The notes below the pieces were generated by a model, which searched no databases, was not told where the DNA came from, and was given only the letters and a program-made list of their open reading frames with translations. The translations under genes and the position numbers were made by a program. From Phocoena phocoena (taxonomy: Eukaryota > Chordata > Mammalia > Artiodactyla > Phocoenidae): a stretch of 64,000 nucleotides of DNA. The DNA lies in the NCBI RefSeq assembly GCF_963924675.1, contig NC_089232.1, forward strand, positions 43,130,522-43,194,521. Reading direction: 5' to 3'. The stretch's first letter is position 1; each line of letters begins with the position of its first letter. This document shows positions 1-12,786 of this stretch, piece after piece.

Positions 1-260
1 CTTCCTCCCTTCCACCCTCCCCTATCCCACCCCTCTCTCTAGGTGGTCACAAAGCAACAAGCAGATCTCCCTGTGCTATGGGGCTGCTTTTCACTAGCCA
101 TCTATTTTACATTTGGTAGTGTATATATGTCCATGCCACTCGCTCACTTTGTCCCAGATTACCCTTCCCCCTCCCCGTGTCGTCAAGTCCATGCTCTACT
201 AGGTCTGCGTTTTTATTCCCATCCTGTGCCTAGGTTCTTCATGACCTTTTTTTTTTTTTT

Positions 261-3200
261 TAAGATTCCATATATATGTGTTAGCATACGGTATTTGTTT
301 TTCCTTTTCTGACTTACTTCACACCGTATGACAGTCTCTAGGTCTATCCACCTCACTACAAATAACTCAATTTCGTTTCTTTTTATGGCTGAGTAATATT
401 CCATTGTATATATGTGCCACATCCTCTTTATCCATTCATCTGTTGATGGACACTTAGGTTGCTTCCATGTCCTGGCTATTGTAAATAGTGCTGCAGTGAA
501 CATTGTGGAACATGACACTTTTTGAATTATGGTTTTCTCAGTGTATATGCCCAGTAGTGGGATTGCTGGGTCATATGGTAGTTCTATTTTTAGTTTTTAA
601 AGGAACCTCCATACTGTTCTCCATAGTGGCTCTATCAATTTATATTCCCACCAACACTGCAAGAAGTACCCTTTTCTCCAGACCCTCTCCAGCATTTATT
701 GTTTCTAGATTTTTTGATGATGGCCATTCTGACTGGTGTGAGACGATATCTCATTGTAGTTTTGATTTGCATTTCTCAAATAATTAGTGATGTTGAGCAT
801 CCTTTCATGTGTTTGTTGGCAATCCATGTATCTTTGTTGGAGAAATGTCTATTTAGGTCTTCTGCCCATTTTTGGATTGGGTTCTTTGTGTTTTTGATAT
901 TGAGCTGCATGAGCTGCTTGTAAATTTTGGATATTAATCCTTTGTCAGTTGCTTCATTTGCAAATATTTTCTCGCATTCTGAGGGTTGTCTTTTCATCTT
1001 GTTTATGGTTTCCTTTGCTGTGCAAAAGCTTTTAAGTTTTATTGGGTCCCATTTGTTTATTTTTGTTTTTATTTCCATTTCTCTAGGAGGTGGGTCAAAA
1101 AGGATCTGGCTGTGATTTATGTCGTAGAGTGTTCTGCCGATGTTTTTCTCTAAGATTTTCATAGTGTCTAGGGTTACATTTAGACCATTAATCCATTTTG
1201 AATTTATTTTTGTGTATGGTGTGAGGGAGTGTTCTAATTTCATTCTTTTACATGTAGCTATCCAGTTTTCCCAGCAACACTTATTGAACAGACTGTCTTT
1301 TCTCCATGGTATATCCTTGCCTCCTTTATCAAAGAAAAGGTGACCATATGTGTGTGGGTTTATCTCTGGGCTTTATATCCTGTTCCATTGATCTATATTT
1401 CTGTTTTTGTGCCAGTCTCATGCTCTCTTGATTACTGTAGCTTTGTAGTATAGTCTTAAGTCAGGGATTCTGATTCCTTCAGCTCCATTTTTTCCCCTCA
1501 AGATTGCTTTGGCTATTTGGGGTCTTTTGTGTCTCTATACAAATTTTAAGACGTTTTGTTCTAGTTCTGTAAAAAAAAAAAAAAAAAAAAAAACACTGCC
1601 ATTGGTAATTAGATAGGGCTTGCATTGATTCTGTAGATTGCTTTGGGTAGTAGCGTCATTTTCACAATTTAGATTCTTCCAATCCAAGAACATGGTATAT
1701 CTCTCCATCTATTTGTATCATCTTTAATTTCTTTCATCAGTGTCTTATACTTCTCTGCATACAGGTCTTTTGTCTTCTTCGGTAGGTTTATTCCTAGATA
1801 TTTTTTGTTGCAATGGTAAATGGGAGTGTTTTCTTGATTTCACTTTCAGATTTTTCATCATTAGTGTATAGGAATGCCAGAGATTTCTGTGCATTAATTT
1901 TGTATCCTGCTACTTTACCAAATTCATTGATTAGCTCTAGTAGTTTTCTGGTAGCATCTCTAGGATTCTCTATGTATAGTATCATGTCATCTGCAAACAG
2001 TGACAGCTTTACTTCTTTTCTGATTTGGATTCCTTTATTTCCTTTTCTTCTCTGATTGCTGTGGCTAAAACTTCCAAAGTTATGTTGAATAAGAGTGGTG
2101 AGAGTGGGCAACCTTGTCTTGTTCCTGATCTTAGTGGAAACGCTTTCAGTTTTTCACCATTGAGGACGATGTTGGCTATGGGTTTTTCATATATGGCCTT
2201 TATTATGTTAAGTTCCCTCTATGCCTACTTTCTGCAGGGTTTTTATCATAAATGGGTGTTGAATTTTGTTGAAAGCTTTTTCTGCATCTATTGAGATGAT
2301 CATATGGTTTTTCTCCTTCAATTTGTTAAGATGGTGTATCACATTGATTGATATGCATATATTGAAGAATCCTTGCATTCCTGGGATAAACGCCACTTGA
2401 TCATGGTGTACAACCCTTTTACTGTGCTGTTGGATTCTGTTTGCTAGTATTTTGTTGAGGATTTTCACATCTATGTTCATCAGTGATATTAGCCTGTGGT
2501 TTTCTTTCTTTGTGATATCTTTGTCTGGTTTTGGCATCAGAGTGATGGTGGCCTCGTAGAATGAGTTTGGGAGTGTTCCTCCCTCTGCTATATTTTGGAA
2601 GAGTTTGAGAAGGATATGTATTAACTCTTCGCTAAATGTTTGATAGAATTCGCCTGTGAAGACATCTGATCCTGGGCTTTTGTTTGTTGCAAGACTTTTA
2701 ATCACAGTTTTAATTTCAGTGCTTGGGATTGGTCTGTTTATAGTGTCTGTTTCTTCCTGGTTCAGTCTTGGAAGGTTGTGCTTTTCTAAGAATTTCTCCA
2801 TTTCTTCCATTGTCCATTTTATTGACATAGAGTGTTTGTAGTAATCTCTCATGATCTTTTGTATTTCTGCAGTGTCAGTTACTACTTTGCCTTTTTCATT
2901 TCTAATTCTGTTGATTTGAGTCTTCTCCCTTTTTTCTTGATGAGGCTGGCTAATGGTGTACCAATTTTGTTTATCTTCTCAAAGAACAAGCTTTTAGTTT
3001 TATTGATCTTTGCTATCGTTTTCTTTGTTTCTCTTTCATTTATTTCTGCTCTGCTCTTTATGATTTCTTTCCTTCTGCTAACTGGGTTTTGTTTGTTCTT
3101 CTTTCTCTAATTGCTTTAGGTGTAAGGTTAGGTTGTTTATATGAGATGTTTCTTGTTTCTTAAGGTACGATTGTATTGCTATAAACTTTCCTCTTAGAAC

Positions 3201-4073
3201 TGCTTTTGCTGCATCCTATAGGTTTTGGGTTGTTGTGTTTTCATTGTCATTTGTTTCTAGGTATTTTTTGATTTCCTCTTTGATTTCTTCAATGATCTCT
3301 TGGTTATTAAATAGCATATTGTTTAGCCTCCATGTGTTTGTATTTTTTATGGATCTTTTCCTGTAATTGATATCTAGTCTCATAGTGTTGTGGTCAGAAA
3401 AGATACTTGATACAATTTCAATTTTCTTAAATTGAGCAAGGCTTGATTTGTGACCCAAGATATGATCTATCCTGGAGAATGTTCCATGAGCACTTGAGAA
3501 GAAAGTGTATTGTTATTTTTGGATGGAATGTCCTATAAATATCAATTAAGTCCATCTTATTTAATATATCATTTAAAACTTGTGTTTCCATGTTTATTTT
3601 CATTTTGGATGATCTGTCCATTGGTGCAAGTGGGGAGTTAAAGTCCCCTACTATGATTGTGTTACTGTCGATTTCCCCTTTTATGGCTATTAGTGTTTGC
3701 CTTATATATTGAGGTACTCCTATGTTGGTGCATAAATATTTACAATTGTTATATCTTCTTCTTGGATTGATCCCTTGATCATTACGTAGTGTCCTTCTTT
3801 GTCTCTTGTAATATTCTTTGTTTTAAAGTTTATTTTGTATGATATAAGAATTGCTTTTCCAGATTTATTTTGATTTCCATTTGCATAGAATATCTTTTTC
3901 CATCCCCTCACTTTCAGTCTGTATGTGTCTCTAGGTCTGAAGTGAGTTTCTTACAGACCGCTTATGTATGGGTCTTGTTTTTGTAACCATTCAGGCAATC
4001 TATGTCTTTCGGTTGGAGTATTTATTCCATTTACATTTAAGGTAGTTATCGATATGTGTGTTCCTATTACCAT
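261..4073 (-). pseudogene. L1-B ORF2 remnant (endonuclease, reverse transcriptase, Cys-rich tail)
   Basis: ORF2p of L1 nicks the target with an APE-like endonuclease and copies L1 RNA by reverse transcription at the nick. The start codon complement is at 4071-4073. Open pieces in order are: endonuclease parts near 3720-3911 and 3427-3621 (IDIYRTFHP), the region before RT at 3216-3458, the RT palm at 2208-2852 ([30 protein letters not shown]), the RT box with an intact [12 protein letters not shown] at 1794-2111, and the C-terminal region at 776-1243 and 213-518. The pieces lie in different frames, so the protein cannot be made. The usual stop after THIYGI is bypassed by an extra T, giving a run of lysines. 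A1571-A1593 adds a further frame break. Confidence 0.93.
1571..1593. repeat. A23 homopolymer inside L1-B ORF2
   Basis: Twenty-three consecutive A on the plus strand. The other L1 copies carry only four to five A at the matching place (TGTGAAAAATG at about 43302; complement near 31945). It is therefore an expansion within the element rather than a tail. Confidence 0.95.
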
Positions 4074-4133
4074 TTTCTTAATTGGTTTGGGTTTGTTATT
4101 GTAGGTCTTTTCCTTCTCTTGTGTTTCCTGCCC

Positions 4134-5026
4134 AGAGAAGTTCCTTTAGCATTTATTGTAAAGCTGGTTTGGTGGTGCTGAATTCTCTTAGCTTTTGCTT
4201 GTCTCTAAAGGTTTTAATTTCCCTGTCTAATCTGAATGAGATCCTTGCTGGGTAGAGTAATCTTGGTTGTAGGCTTTTCCCTTTCATCACTTTAAATATG
4301 TCCTGCTACTCCCTCGTGGCTTGCAGAGTTTCTGCTGAAAGATCAGATGTTAATCTTACGGGGATTCCCTTGTATGTTATTTGTTGTTTTTCCCTTGCTG
4401 CTTTTACTATTTTTTCTTTGCATTTAATTTTTGATAGTTTGATTCATATATTTCTTGGCATGTTTCTCCTTGGATTTGTCCTGCATGGGACTCTCTGTGC
4501 TTGCTGGACTTGGGTGGCTATTTCCTTTCCCATATTAGGGAAGTTTTCAACTATAATCTCTTCAAATATTTTCTCAGTCCCTGTTTTTTTCTCTTCTTCT
4601 TTTGGGACCCCTATAATTCCAATGTTGGTGTGTTTAATGTTGTCCCAGCCGTCTCTGAGACTGTCCTCCGTTCTTTTCATTTTTTTTTTCTTTATTCTGC
4701 TCTGCTGTAGTTATTTCCACTATTTTATCTTCCAGGTCACTTATCCGTTCTTCTGCCTCAGTTATTCTGCTATTGATTCCTTCTAGAGAATTTTTAATTT
4801 CATATATTGTGTTGTTCATCATGGTTTGTTTGCTCTTTAGTTCTTCTAGCTCCTTGTTAAACATTTCTTGTTTTTTCCGCATTCTATTTCTAAGATTTTG
4901 GATCATCTTTACTGTCATTACTTTGAATTCTTTTTCAGGTCGAATGTCTGTTTCCTCTTCATTTGTTTGGTCTGGTGGGTTTTTATCCTGCTCCTTAATC
5001 TGCTGTGTGTTTCTCTGTTTTCTCAT
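4134..5026 (-). pseudogene. L1-B ORF1 remnant (RNA-binding coiled-coil protein)
   Basis: L1 ORF1p forms trimers through a coiled coil and coats L1 RNA. The start codon complement is at 5024-5026, giving MRKQRNTQQIKEQDKNPPD. The first open piece (4634-5026) holds the N-terminal tail and a heptad-rich coiled coil (ELEELKSKQ, NSRITEAEERISDLEDKI). A frame change near 4680 moves the RRM part (IIGVPKEEEKKTGTEKIFEE, NFPNMGKEIATQVQ) into the overlapping frame 4444-4680. The C-terminal domain lies further left, and the expected stop (TAG in L1-A) reads TGG here. The protein is broken. Confidence 0.9.
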
Positions 5027-6737
5027 TTTGCTTAATTTACTGTGTTTGGGGTCTCCTTTTTGCAGGCTGCAGGTTCGTATTTCCTGGGTTTTTTTCCTGT
5101 CTGTCCCCAGTGGCTAAGGTTGGTTCACTGGGTTGTGTAGGTTTCCTGGTGGAGGCGACTGGTGCCTATGTTCTGGTGGATGAGACTGGATCTTGTCTTT
5201 CTGGTGGTCAGGTTCATGTCTGGTGCTGTGTTTTGTGATGTCTCTGACCGTATTATGATTTTAGGCAGCCTCTGAGCTAATGGTTGGGATTGTGTTCCTG
5301 TTTTGCTAGTTGTTTGGCATAGGGTGTCCAGCACTGTAGCTTGCTGGTCGTTGAGTGGAGCTGGGTCTTGGTGTTGAGATGGAGATCTCTGGGAGATCTT
5401 TGCCTTTTGATATTATGTGGATCTGGGAGGCTGGTGGTCCAATGTCCTGAAGTTGGCTCTCCCATGTCAGAATCACAGGCCTGACACCCAGCCAGAGCAC
5501 CAAGAGCAAAAAGAGAAAAAGGGAAAAACTATATATATATCGTTGCTCCCAAAGTCCACCTCCTCAATTTGGGATGATTCGTTGTCTATTCAGGTAGTCC
5601 ACAGATGCAGGGTACATCAAGTTGATTGTGGAGATCTGCTGCCCCTGAGGCTGCTGGGAGAGATTTCCCTTTCTCTTCTTTGTTTGCACAGCCCAGGGGT
5701 TCAGCTTTGGATTTGGCCCCGCCTCTGCGTGTAATTCTCCTGAGGGCGTCTGTTCCTGCCCAGACAGAACAGGGTTAAAGAAGAAGCTGATTTGGGGGGC
5801 TCTGGTTCACTCAGCACGGGGGGAGGGAGGGGTACGGGTGAGGGGCGAGTCTGTGGCGGCAGAGGCCGGCGTGATGTAGCACAAGCCTGCAGCGCGCCGT
5901 GCGTTCTCCCGGGTAAGTTGTCCCTGGATCACGGGACCCTGGCAGTGTCGGGCTGCACAGGCTCCCGGGAGGGGAGGTGTGGAGATTGACCTGTGCTCGC
6001 ACACAGGCTTCTTGGTGGCTGCAGCAGCAGCCTTAGCGTCTCATGCCCGTCTCTGGGGTCTGTGCTGGTAGCCGCAGCTTGTGCCTGTCTCTCGTTTAGG
6101 TGGCGCTTTTAATATTCTCTATTCACACGCCGCCAGATAAGTTTCTTGCCTCTTAGGCAGCTCCAGAGTTTTTCCCGGACTCCTTCCCGGCTAGCTGTGG
6201 TGCACTAACCCCCTGCAGGCTGTGTTCATGCCACCAACACCAGTCCTCTCCTGGCACTCCGACCGAAGCCCAAACCTCAGCTCCCAGCCCCGCCCACCCT
6301 GGCAGGTGAGCAGACGAGCCTCTCGGGCTGGTGAGTGCTGGTCGGCACCAATCCTCTGTGCGGGAATCTCTCCGCTTTGCCCTCCACACCCCTGTGGCTG
6401 CGCTCTCCTCTACGGCTCCGAAGCTTCCCCCTCCACCACCCGCCGTCTCCGCCCACGACGGGGCTTCTAGTGTGTGGAAACCTTTCCTCCTTCACAGCTC
6501 CCTCCCACTGGTGCAGGTCCCGTCCCTATTCTTTTGTCTCTGTTTATTCTTTTTTCTTTTGCCCTACCCAGGTATGTGCGGAGCTTCTTGCCTTTTGGGA
6601 GGTTTGAGTTCTTCTGTCAGTGTTCAATAGGTGTTCCTTAGGAGATGTTCCACATGTAGATGTATTTCTGATGTAACTTGTGGGGAGGAAGGTGATCTCC
6701 GCATCTCACTCTTCCACCATCTTGAAGCTCCTCTCCA
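5027..6737 (-). promoter_or_regulatory. L1-B 5'UTR / internal promoter, CpG-rich
   Basis: The 1.7 kb upstream of ORF1 is homologous to 26679-28617. The distal part (about 5780-6500) is clearly GC- and CpG-rich against an AT-rich background, as expected of a mammalian L1 internal promoter. Its terminal box, complement at about 6715-6737, reads CTTCAAGATGGTGG, a one-base variant of the YY1-like box in L1-A. Several open frames on both strands are shared with the other copy (see findings). Confidence 0.8.
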
Positions 6738-8815
6738 TTTTTGTTTTAATGATGGTTTTAAGAAAAAGTTATTGCTGAAGAAGCTATATGGTTTTTGTTT
6801 GTTTTTCTTTATTCATTCTTTCTTTCAACAAAAATTTATTAAAGTAACTTTTCTTAAAACAGTTTTGGAAAGAATTGTACTAACCCTATTTATACAGAAT
6901 AAGTCAGAGTTGTATGTTACCATCATTTAGGGGAGTCTGAAAGGACATTTATACCCTCGACCTGATACAGTTTCCCAGTACAGGTAGTACAAACTAAAAC
7001 TTAGGTCCTTTGGTGTCTTTTGGAAGCGTCCTTTAAGAAAAATCCAAACCTGCAAGTAGCCATGTTAATTATTTCTGTGTGACTAATTTCTTAAATAGCA
7101 GGGCTTTAGGGAAATCTCAAGGTCCTTGTCTTTGGACAGGAGGAGAAAGGCAGAATTAGGTTCTGAATACTGGGAGGACTTGGCCTTTTATGTAGTCTAT
7201 AGTCAATAGATATTTGTTGAGTGAATATGAGAGGGTGAATAGAAAACCCTAAAATAAATCTGCCCTATTGTAAGATATTGCCCTGAGCCAGTCTTTTTTC
7301 TAGGCTTTCAGATTTTGCCTTTGACTTTCAAATTCAACTGAAGTCCTACTTCTCTTCAGCCCCTGGATTCTATCTTATAACAGGGAAAGAAGATGCTTCA
7401 TCCACATTTGATACTGTTAGTTTCCCAGAGGTCTCAAAGCATTATCATGTCAATCTTGATGTGAACACAACCAAGGAATTCCTTGCCTATACTTAATTAG
7501 TCCTAAAACACTCTCACATTAAAAAACCAGAGGTCCCTGAAAAGTTTGTAGCCACTTAGAAATAGTGCGATTGATGTGTCACAAATTGGTGAATGGCTGA
7601 GAAAGTGAAGAATATATGAAAGTTTGTATGTGAGCTGATTATCTAGGGATCAGATGAACCTGTTAAACTTCCCTGATTGTTCATTTGTGAAACAGTAAGT
7701 TCAGAATTGATGTTGCTGGAGTCACCTTTCTTGCACTGTGACTGATTGCACCTCTCTTCCTCTCTGTGGGCATAGAACAGGCAAGTGTGCAGTGCCAGAA
7801 GAGAGAACGATGCATGAGCTCCCCACCATGACTTTTGGCCTAAACTCATGTGAGAGAGATTCCAACTGACCCTTATTGTTGACCTCACTTCCTTGAAAGT
7901 ACATCACAGAGAGAATCTTACTTTGCCAAGGGCATTGTTTTAGTTGAGAACAATTGCCATGTTTGGCACTTAGTGTTTTTCTTTTCTTTGCTTGTTTTTG
8001 TATAGCAAATTAGGAAAAACACACACACACACAATTTCATTTTCACATTATTATTTTTTTAAAGGATCTCTTCAGAATCATATAATTTTAAGGCTGAAAG
8101 AGACCTCAAAAGCAATCTAGTCTTTCTCTAATGCATAAATCCCTTTATTTCATCCACTAAAATGATTTATAAGCTCAAGCACTTTAAATGACTTGGAACT
8201 TACTGCTTCATCAAACATCTCATTCCACTTTAGCAGCTTTGAGTGTGAGAAAGTTTTTTTTTTTTTATATTGTGTTGAAATCCGTACCCCTCACCTGTCT
8301 GTAACCTGAACCCATTAGTCCTAATTTTGCTTTCTAGAAGTACACAGAAACAATAAGCTCTCATTTACTTGGTAACCTCTCACATATTTTAAACTATCTA
8401 CTCTATACTCACAAGGTCCTTTTAAAATAATGAATCACTCCAAGTTTCTGCAAGCATTTTTTTAAAATTCACAGATATGCAGGTTTTTAAGAAATGGAAG
8501 AAATTTTGGAAATCATCTAGTCTATTTTTTTTTTCTACAAAGACATTTCTACAAAATACTAATGCTGGAGATACTAATAGTAAAAAGTACACAGTAAGAT
8601 CCTGATCTTTAGTCTCCTTATGCCTGTGATTCTTGAACTTGGGACTCCTCTTCCTGGAGTTATACGAAGGGAGCCCCAGGGTAATCTTACTTTTCCTTAA
8701 AGATTTTATCAAAGAATCCTCATTTTTATGTTAGAAAGAAAAATTGACAGAATAAGAATTGTAATATCAACTTGACATGAAATATGAGTTTCAAATACTT
8801 TCAAACTTTCCAAGG
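6738..8815. other. No gene recognised; AT-rich single-copy-like DNA
   Basis: I see no coding region with support. A short (CA)n run lies at about 8020-8032. TCAATAGATATTTGTTGAGTGAAT near 7203 resembles an L2 or MIR 3' terminus. The stretch from about 8070 has the look of an ancient SINE or LINE (AAGGCTGAAAGAGACCTCAAAAGCAATCTAGT is like the MIR-associated phrase), but it is too decayed to name. Confidence 0.5.
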
Positions 8816-8820
8816 GCAGC

Positions 8821-9015
8821 TGCTACGGACTGAATTATGTCCCCTCGAATTTATATATGTTGAAGCCCTAACATACAATGTGATAGTATTAGTATTCGAA
8901 GATGGGAACTTTGTAAGGTAAGTATGTTGTGATGATGTCATGAGAGTGGGCACATTGTGCGATTATTTTCCTCATTAGAAGAGACACCAGAACTTTCTTT
9001 CTCTCATATTCTCTT

Positions 9016-9078
<63 letters not shown>

Positions 9079-9227
9079 CTGTACTGTGTGAGAACAACCA
9101 GAAACTGACCATACTGGCACCCTGATCTAGGACTTCAAGCATGCAGAACTATGAGAATATTCATTTCTGTTGTCTATGCCACCCACACTGTGGTATTTAT
9201 TTATGGAAGCCTGAGCAGACTAAGATA
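8821..9227 (+). mobile_element. Solo LTR, ERVL-MaLR type (MST/MLT1-like)
   Basis: The element starts TGCTACGGACTGAATTATGT, which matches the typical MaLR LTR opening, and passes through TTGAAGCCCTAAC, GATGTCATGAGAGTGGGC and CATTTCTGTTGTCTATGCCACCCACACTGTGGTA near the end. It is flanked by a 5-bp repeat GCAGC at 8816-8820 and 9228-9232, the TSD size of ERVL elements. The normal short CT run of this LTR has expanded to a long (CT)n at about 9012-9072. No internal retroviral sequence is present, so this is a solo LTR. Confidence 0.85.
9012..9080. repeat. (CT)n microsatellite
   Basis: About thirty uninterrupted CT units with TTTC at the right end, inside the MaLR LTR. Confidence 0.97.
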
Positions 9228-9764
9228 GCAGCTTTGATGTAGGCCTGTTCCTCTCAGCCAAAGGCAATTTGTCAATATCTGAACACATTTTTTATTATCA
9301 CAATTTGGAAATGCTACTGGGATCTATTGGTGAGGGGCCAGGGATGCTGTTAAACATTCTATAATGCACGGGAGGGGTACCCACAACAAAGAATTATCTG
9401 GTCCAAAATGTCAAGTTGGGGTTGAAAAACTCTGGACTTGGTTACCAGTAGGGTACCATTGGGTAACTTAGTGGAATGTTTATTATTCATCACTATTTGT
9501 TATTCATCTTTTAAGTGCAGAATATGAAAAAACTGTCATAAGAGGAATGGTTTTTCTAAAATAAAGGAGGCTAGATGATTTTTCTCTTTTCACCAGCTCT
9601 GGATGAATTTATAATGATCTCCAAGCAGATTTCTTGTTCTTATTTCAACAGGATCTTTGTTGTCCTGTGAAGAATGTTGATTATCTCATATCTCAAATAA
9701 CCTCAAATAACAGGGCCCTTAATGTTGAGGCTGCGTTTCAGATATAGCTTTTATTACTCAGGGT

Positions 9765-10168
9765 TATTCAGAAGCAGAACCAATAGGCCGTGTGTGTGTG
9801 TGTGTGTGTGTGTCTGTGTGTCTGTGTGTAAAGAGATTTATTTTAAAGGAAGTAGCTCATAACAGTTATGGAGGCTGGCAAGTCTAACAAATTATGGAGA
9901 TCCAGCCAAGAGCTGATGTTGCAGTTCAAGTCTAAAGGCTATCAAGCTGCAGAATTCCTTCTCGCTGAGGTCCAGTCTTTTGTTCTATACAGGGCTTCGA
10001 CTGGCTGCCCACATTATGGAGAGCAGTCTGCTTTACTCAAAGCCTACCCATTTTAATGTGAATCTTACCCAAATCACCCTCACAGAATTATCCAGAATAA
10101 CGTTTGAATAAATATCTGGTCACTGTGGCCCAGCCAAGTTGACACACAAAATTAACCATCACAGTGCT
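9765..10168. repeat. Unnamed mammalian interspersed repeat with internal (TG)n
   Basis: The sequence CAGAAGCAGAACCAATAGG, then (TG)n at 9790-9828, then AGAGATTTATTTTAAAGGA, AGCTGATGTTGCAGTTCAAGTC and CCAGCCAAGTTGACACA follows a phrase order I know from a common mammalian interspersed repeat whose family name I cannot give with certainty. The 62-codon open frame at 9868-10056 lies within it and is not a gene. Confidence 0.6.
9790..9830. repeat. (TG)n microsatellite
   Basis: A TG run with two TCTG interruptions, inside the repeat at 9765-10168. Confidence 0.95.
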
Positions 10169-10947
10169 GCTTTCCTAATCATGTTGTATGTTAAACCCCA
10201 TATTTTCTCACTCTACACCTCTTTAAAAGTGCATAGAATATTGTTTTAAAGTTATCATATAATAGTGAAAAAGTAGTAACTTTAAAAAATGTAAGTAAAT
10301 CTTGTTATATTTATTTATGTATTTTTCATTTTAAGCCTACCTTACTATGAGTTTAATTTGGAGTATTCCAAAATTGAAAGCAATTTATTTGAGTAAATGT
10401 AGGAAGCACAGCCCATAAGTAAAAATTGGACTATCTCCTCTGCTTAGAACTGGATGTCCTTCAAATCCAGCTTAGTAAAAATTGGTTTATTCCCTGTGTA
10501 AATGAGAAAGAAAATAAACGGTATCAAAACAGTTTCAGAAACTTCCTAGCACCGAGGACATGCCATATTTATGTAACAGTTTAAAAATAATTTACCAGTA
10601 CAGTCAGAAGTCATATACCAGAGTAATTCCTTTTTAAACACTGGACATCATCTTTTCTTGGACATCACTTTCATAGCATCCAGTCTTGGTGCTATGCAGT
10701 ATTTGTTTTGCAAAGTTGCCAAAATTCTCAGGCATTTCAGTGGATTTTTAATTTTTTAAAACAAATTTGCTTGTTCTCAACTTGCTTCTGTACTTAAGAG
10801 AGCCACAGTAGTTTATCTGGAGAAGTCATTAGTATTATTTATTACTCATTTTAGCATTGGAAGTCTTTTTCCATTAACACCATTAGTGTTTGAATAATAT
10901 GCATAAAGCACCATAGAAGTCTAGAAAAATTCTATGAGTATTTAATG

Positions 10948-11304
10948 TTTTCTTCAAATAAATTTATTTATATATTTTTTTGGCTGCCTTGGGTCTTCGT
11001 TGCTGTATGCGGGCTTTCTCTAGTTGCAGCGAGTGAGGGACTCCTCTTGGTTGCAGTGCGTGGGCTTCTCATTGCGGCGGCTTCTCTTGTTGCAGAGCAT
11101 GGACTCTAGGTGCACGGGCTTCAGTAGTTGTGGCACGTGGGCTCAGTAGTTGTGGCTCACAGGCTCTAGAGTACAGGCTCAGTAGTTGTGGTGCACGGGC
11201 TTAGTTGCTCCACGGCATGTGGGATCTTCCTGGACCAGGGCTCGAACCCGTGTCCCCTGCATTGGCAGGTGGATACTTAAACCAGTGCACCACCAGGGAA
11301 GCCC
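10948..11304 (-). mobile_element. CHR SINE, long form (tRNA-derived)
   Basis: On the minus strand the head reads GGGCTTCCCTGGTGGTGCAC with an A-box-like stretch and a B box (GGTTCGAGCCC). The long-form body then has repeated CAACTACTGAGCC-type units and an AT-rich tail at 10948-10980. It is flanked by a 12-bp TSD, GAGTATTTAATG, at 10936-10947 and 11305-11316. Such SINEs are non-autonomous and are copied by L1 machinery. The tRNA-like head is not a tRNA gene. Confidence 0.93.
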
Positions 11305-11316
11305 GAGTATTTAATG

Positions 11317-12775
11317 CTTAATGTGTGTGTTGGTATTATGAAATCACTTGTTTACTGCAAGGCATTTGATGTTAAGACAAGACTTTGGTACTGCCCCGCC
11401 CTCCTCCCTCTCTCCCTTCCTCCCTCCTACATATTAGCCCAGAGGTGATATGACTCTCTATACTTTTCTGGGTTCAGGATTTATGTACATCATTTTCCTT
11501 TCATGGAAATGTAATCTGTCCTATAAATCACCACAAGGCCTTCAGAATTAACAAATCTGAGGAACAAATCTGTGCTGAAGATAGTCCTCTGTTTGGATAC
11601 AATGAGTCATCTACAATTCTCTTTTGGTTGTCCTAACTGGGAAAGTTTATATGAATTTTCATTCTATCTTCATGGAATAGAATGGGTTAATTGACCTACG
11701 TTCCAGTTTTGTTCAATGAACCATGTCAGGAGAGAGTTTCTGTTCTCACTAACTGTATGGAGAACTGCCTTTTCATAAAGTTTCAAACTGAGAAAAATCT
11801 CAAGGATATTTTCAAACTAGACACAAAATTGTCTTTAGTGCTCTATAATTTGAATGAATTTTTTAAAACTAATTAATGGATTCTAATATATTAGTGAAAA
11901 CCAAGGTAAGTAATTCCTCAAATTCTCATGTGGCATTTGCTATGATACTAATTATCATGAGGAAATAGAAGTGATTAAGACATGGGGCTGCTCTCAAGAA
12001 ACTTATATTCTAGATATCTAGAGAAGATAAGTTCATAAATAATGAGACTTCAAAGCAATATTTGAAACATGGTACAGTAGAGGTAAACTGTATGAACAAA
12101 GTTCAGAGAAGGTTGTGATCATTTTTAACTCACATGGGTAGGTCTTGGGGTAATGATGAAAATATTGAGAAATAGGGTAGGTTGGCTCTCAGAGGCACTT
12201 GGTCGAGACAGGATGTATTTTCAGGACTACAGCTGCTCCCCTTGAAGGTAGTAACTTTCTCAGGCAGATCTTCACTGACTTATTCAGAATCTACTTGCTC
12301 CTTTGTTGGTTGAACAGTTGGACACACCTGACTTCAGGGGTTTCCTAGTCAGGCTAAAGCTTCATTTTGAAAGCATTAATTTTTGACCAGTAATATAAGA
12401 TGTTTTTGTTCTCTAGAGAATAACAAATTCCACCAACTTTACGGCCATTTCATTTTATGTGTGTGTGGAGAGGGTCAGTGAGGAGAGGGTAGGGGGTGGG
12501 GAACTCAAGGATGTTACAAAGGTGTCGTGTTTTAGAGTTCGAAGTCTGAGATACTTATCAGTCTGAGGAACAGCTGGTAAAGCTCTCTGCTTCTCAGAAA
12601 AATAAGATTGGCCATTCTTCCATTCTACAAATGCTGCATAGTTTTAGAATGGGAAATAGGGAAATACTAAATTGAAGGATGAGCTGGGAAAAAGATGTGC
12701 TGTAAATGCTTTGAGGATCCAGAGGGGAGATTGTTAGATCCTAGATCGTTCTGTTATTATTAAAAAAATTTTTTT
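11317..12775. other. No gene recognised
   Basis: AT-rich DNA without a supported coding region. The stretch at about 11960-12110 (GGGGCTGCTCTCAAGAAACTTATATTCTAG) resembles a decayed L2/MIR-type sequence. A CT-rich patch lies at about 11395-11428. The 61-codon frame at 11691-11876 has no recognisable features. Confidence 0.5.
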
Positions 12776-12786
12776 TGGAAATAATT

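Larger units (their letters stand above)
1..6737 (-). mobile_element. LINE-1 (L1-B), 5'-complete, 3' end cut by window edge
   Basis: This element reads on the minus strand. The 3'UTR is at the left edge, ORF2 remnants follow at 261-4073, ORF1 remnants at about 4134-5026, and a GC-rich 5'UTR runs to 6737. The 5' terminus is recognised because its complement opens with the same GGAGCTTCAAGATGG box as the complete plus-strand copy starting at 26679. The poly-A tail and 3' target-site duplication lie left of the window, so insertion cannot be proved from flanks. It is inactive: ORF1 and ORF2 are both split by stops and frameshifts, and a 23-base homopolymer has grown inside ORF2 (1571-1593). Together with the copy at 26679-33613 it represents one L1 lineage with a 1.7-1.9 kb 5'UTR. 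Confidence 0.95.

Noticed and set aside
4298..4786. 162-codon plus-strand open frame
   Set aside because: It is the antisense shadow of ORF1 in L1-B. Its hydrophobic composition follows from reading the A-rich ORF1 strand backwards.
9012..9080. CRISPR-like regular repeat
   Set aside because: It is a plain (CT)n microsatellite in an LTR. No spacers are present and the organism is a mammal.
10948..11304. tRNA gene suggested by A and B boxes
   Set aside because: The boxes belong to the tRNA-derived head of a CHR SINE with a TSD and AT-rich tail. The cloverleaf is not complete. The same holds for the other six SINEs.
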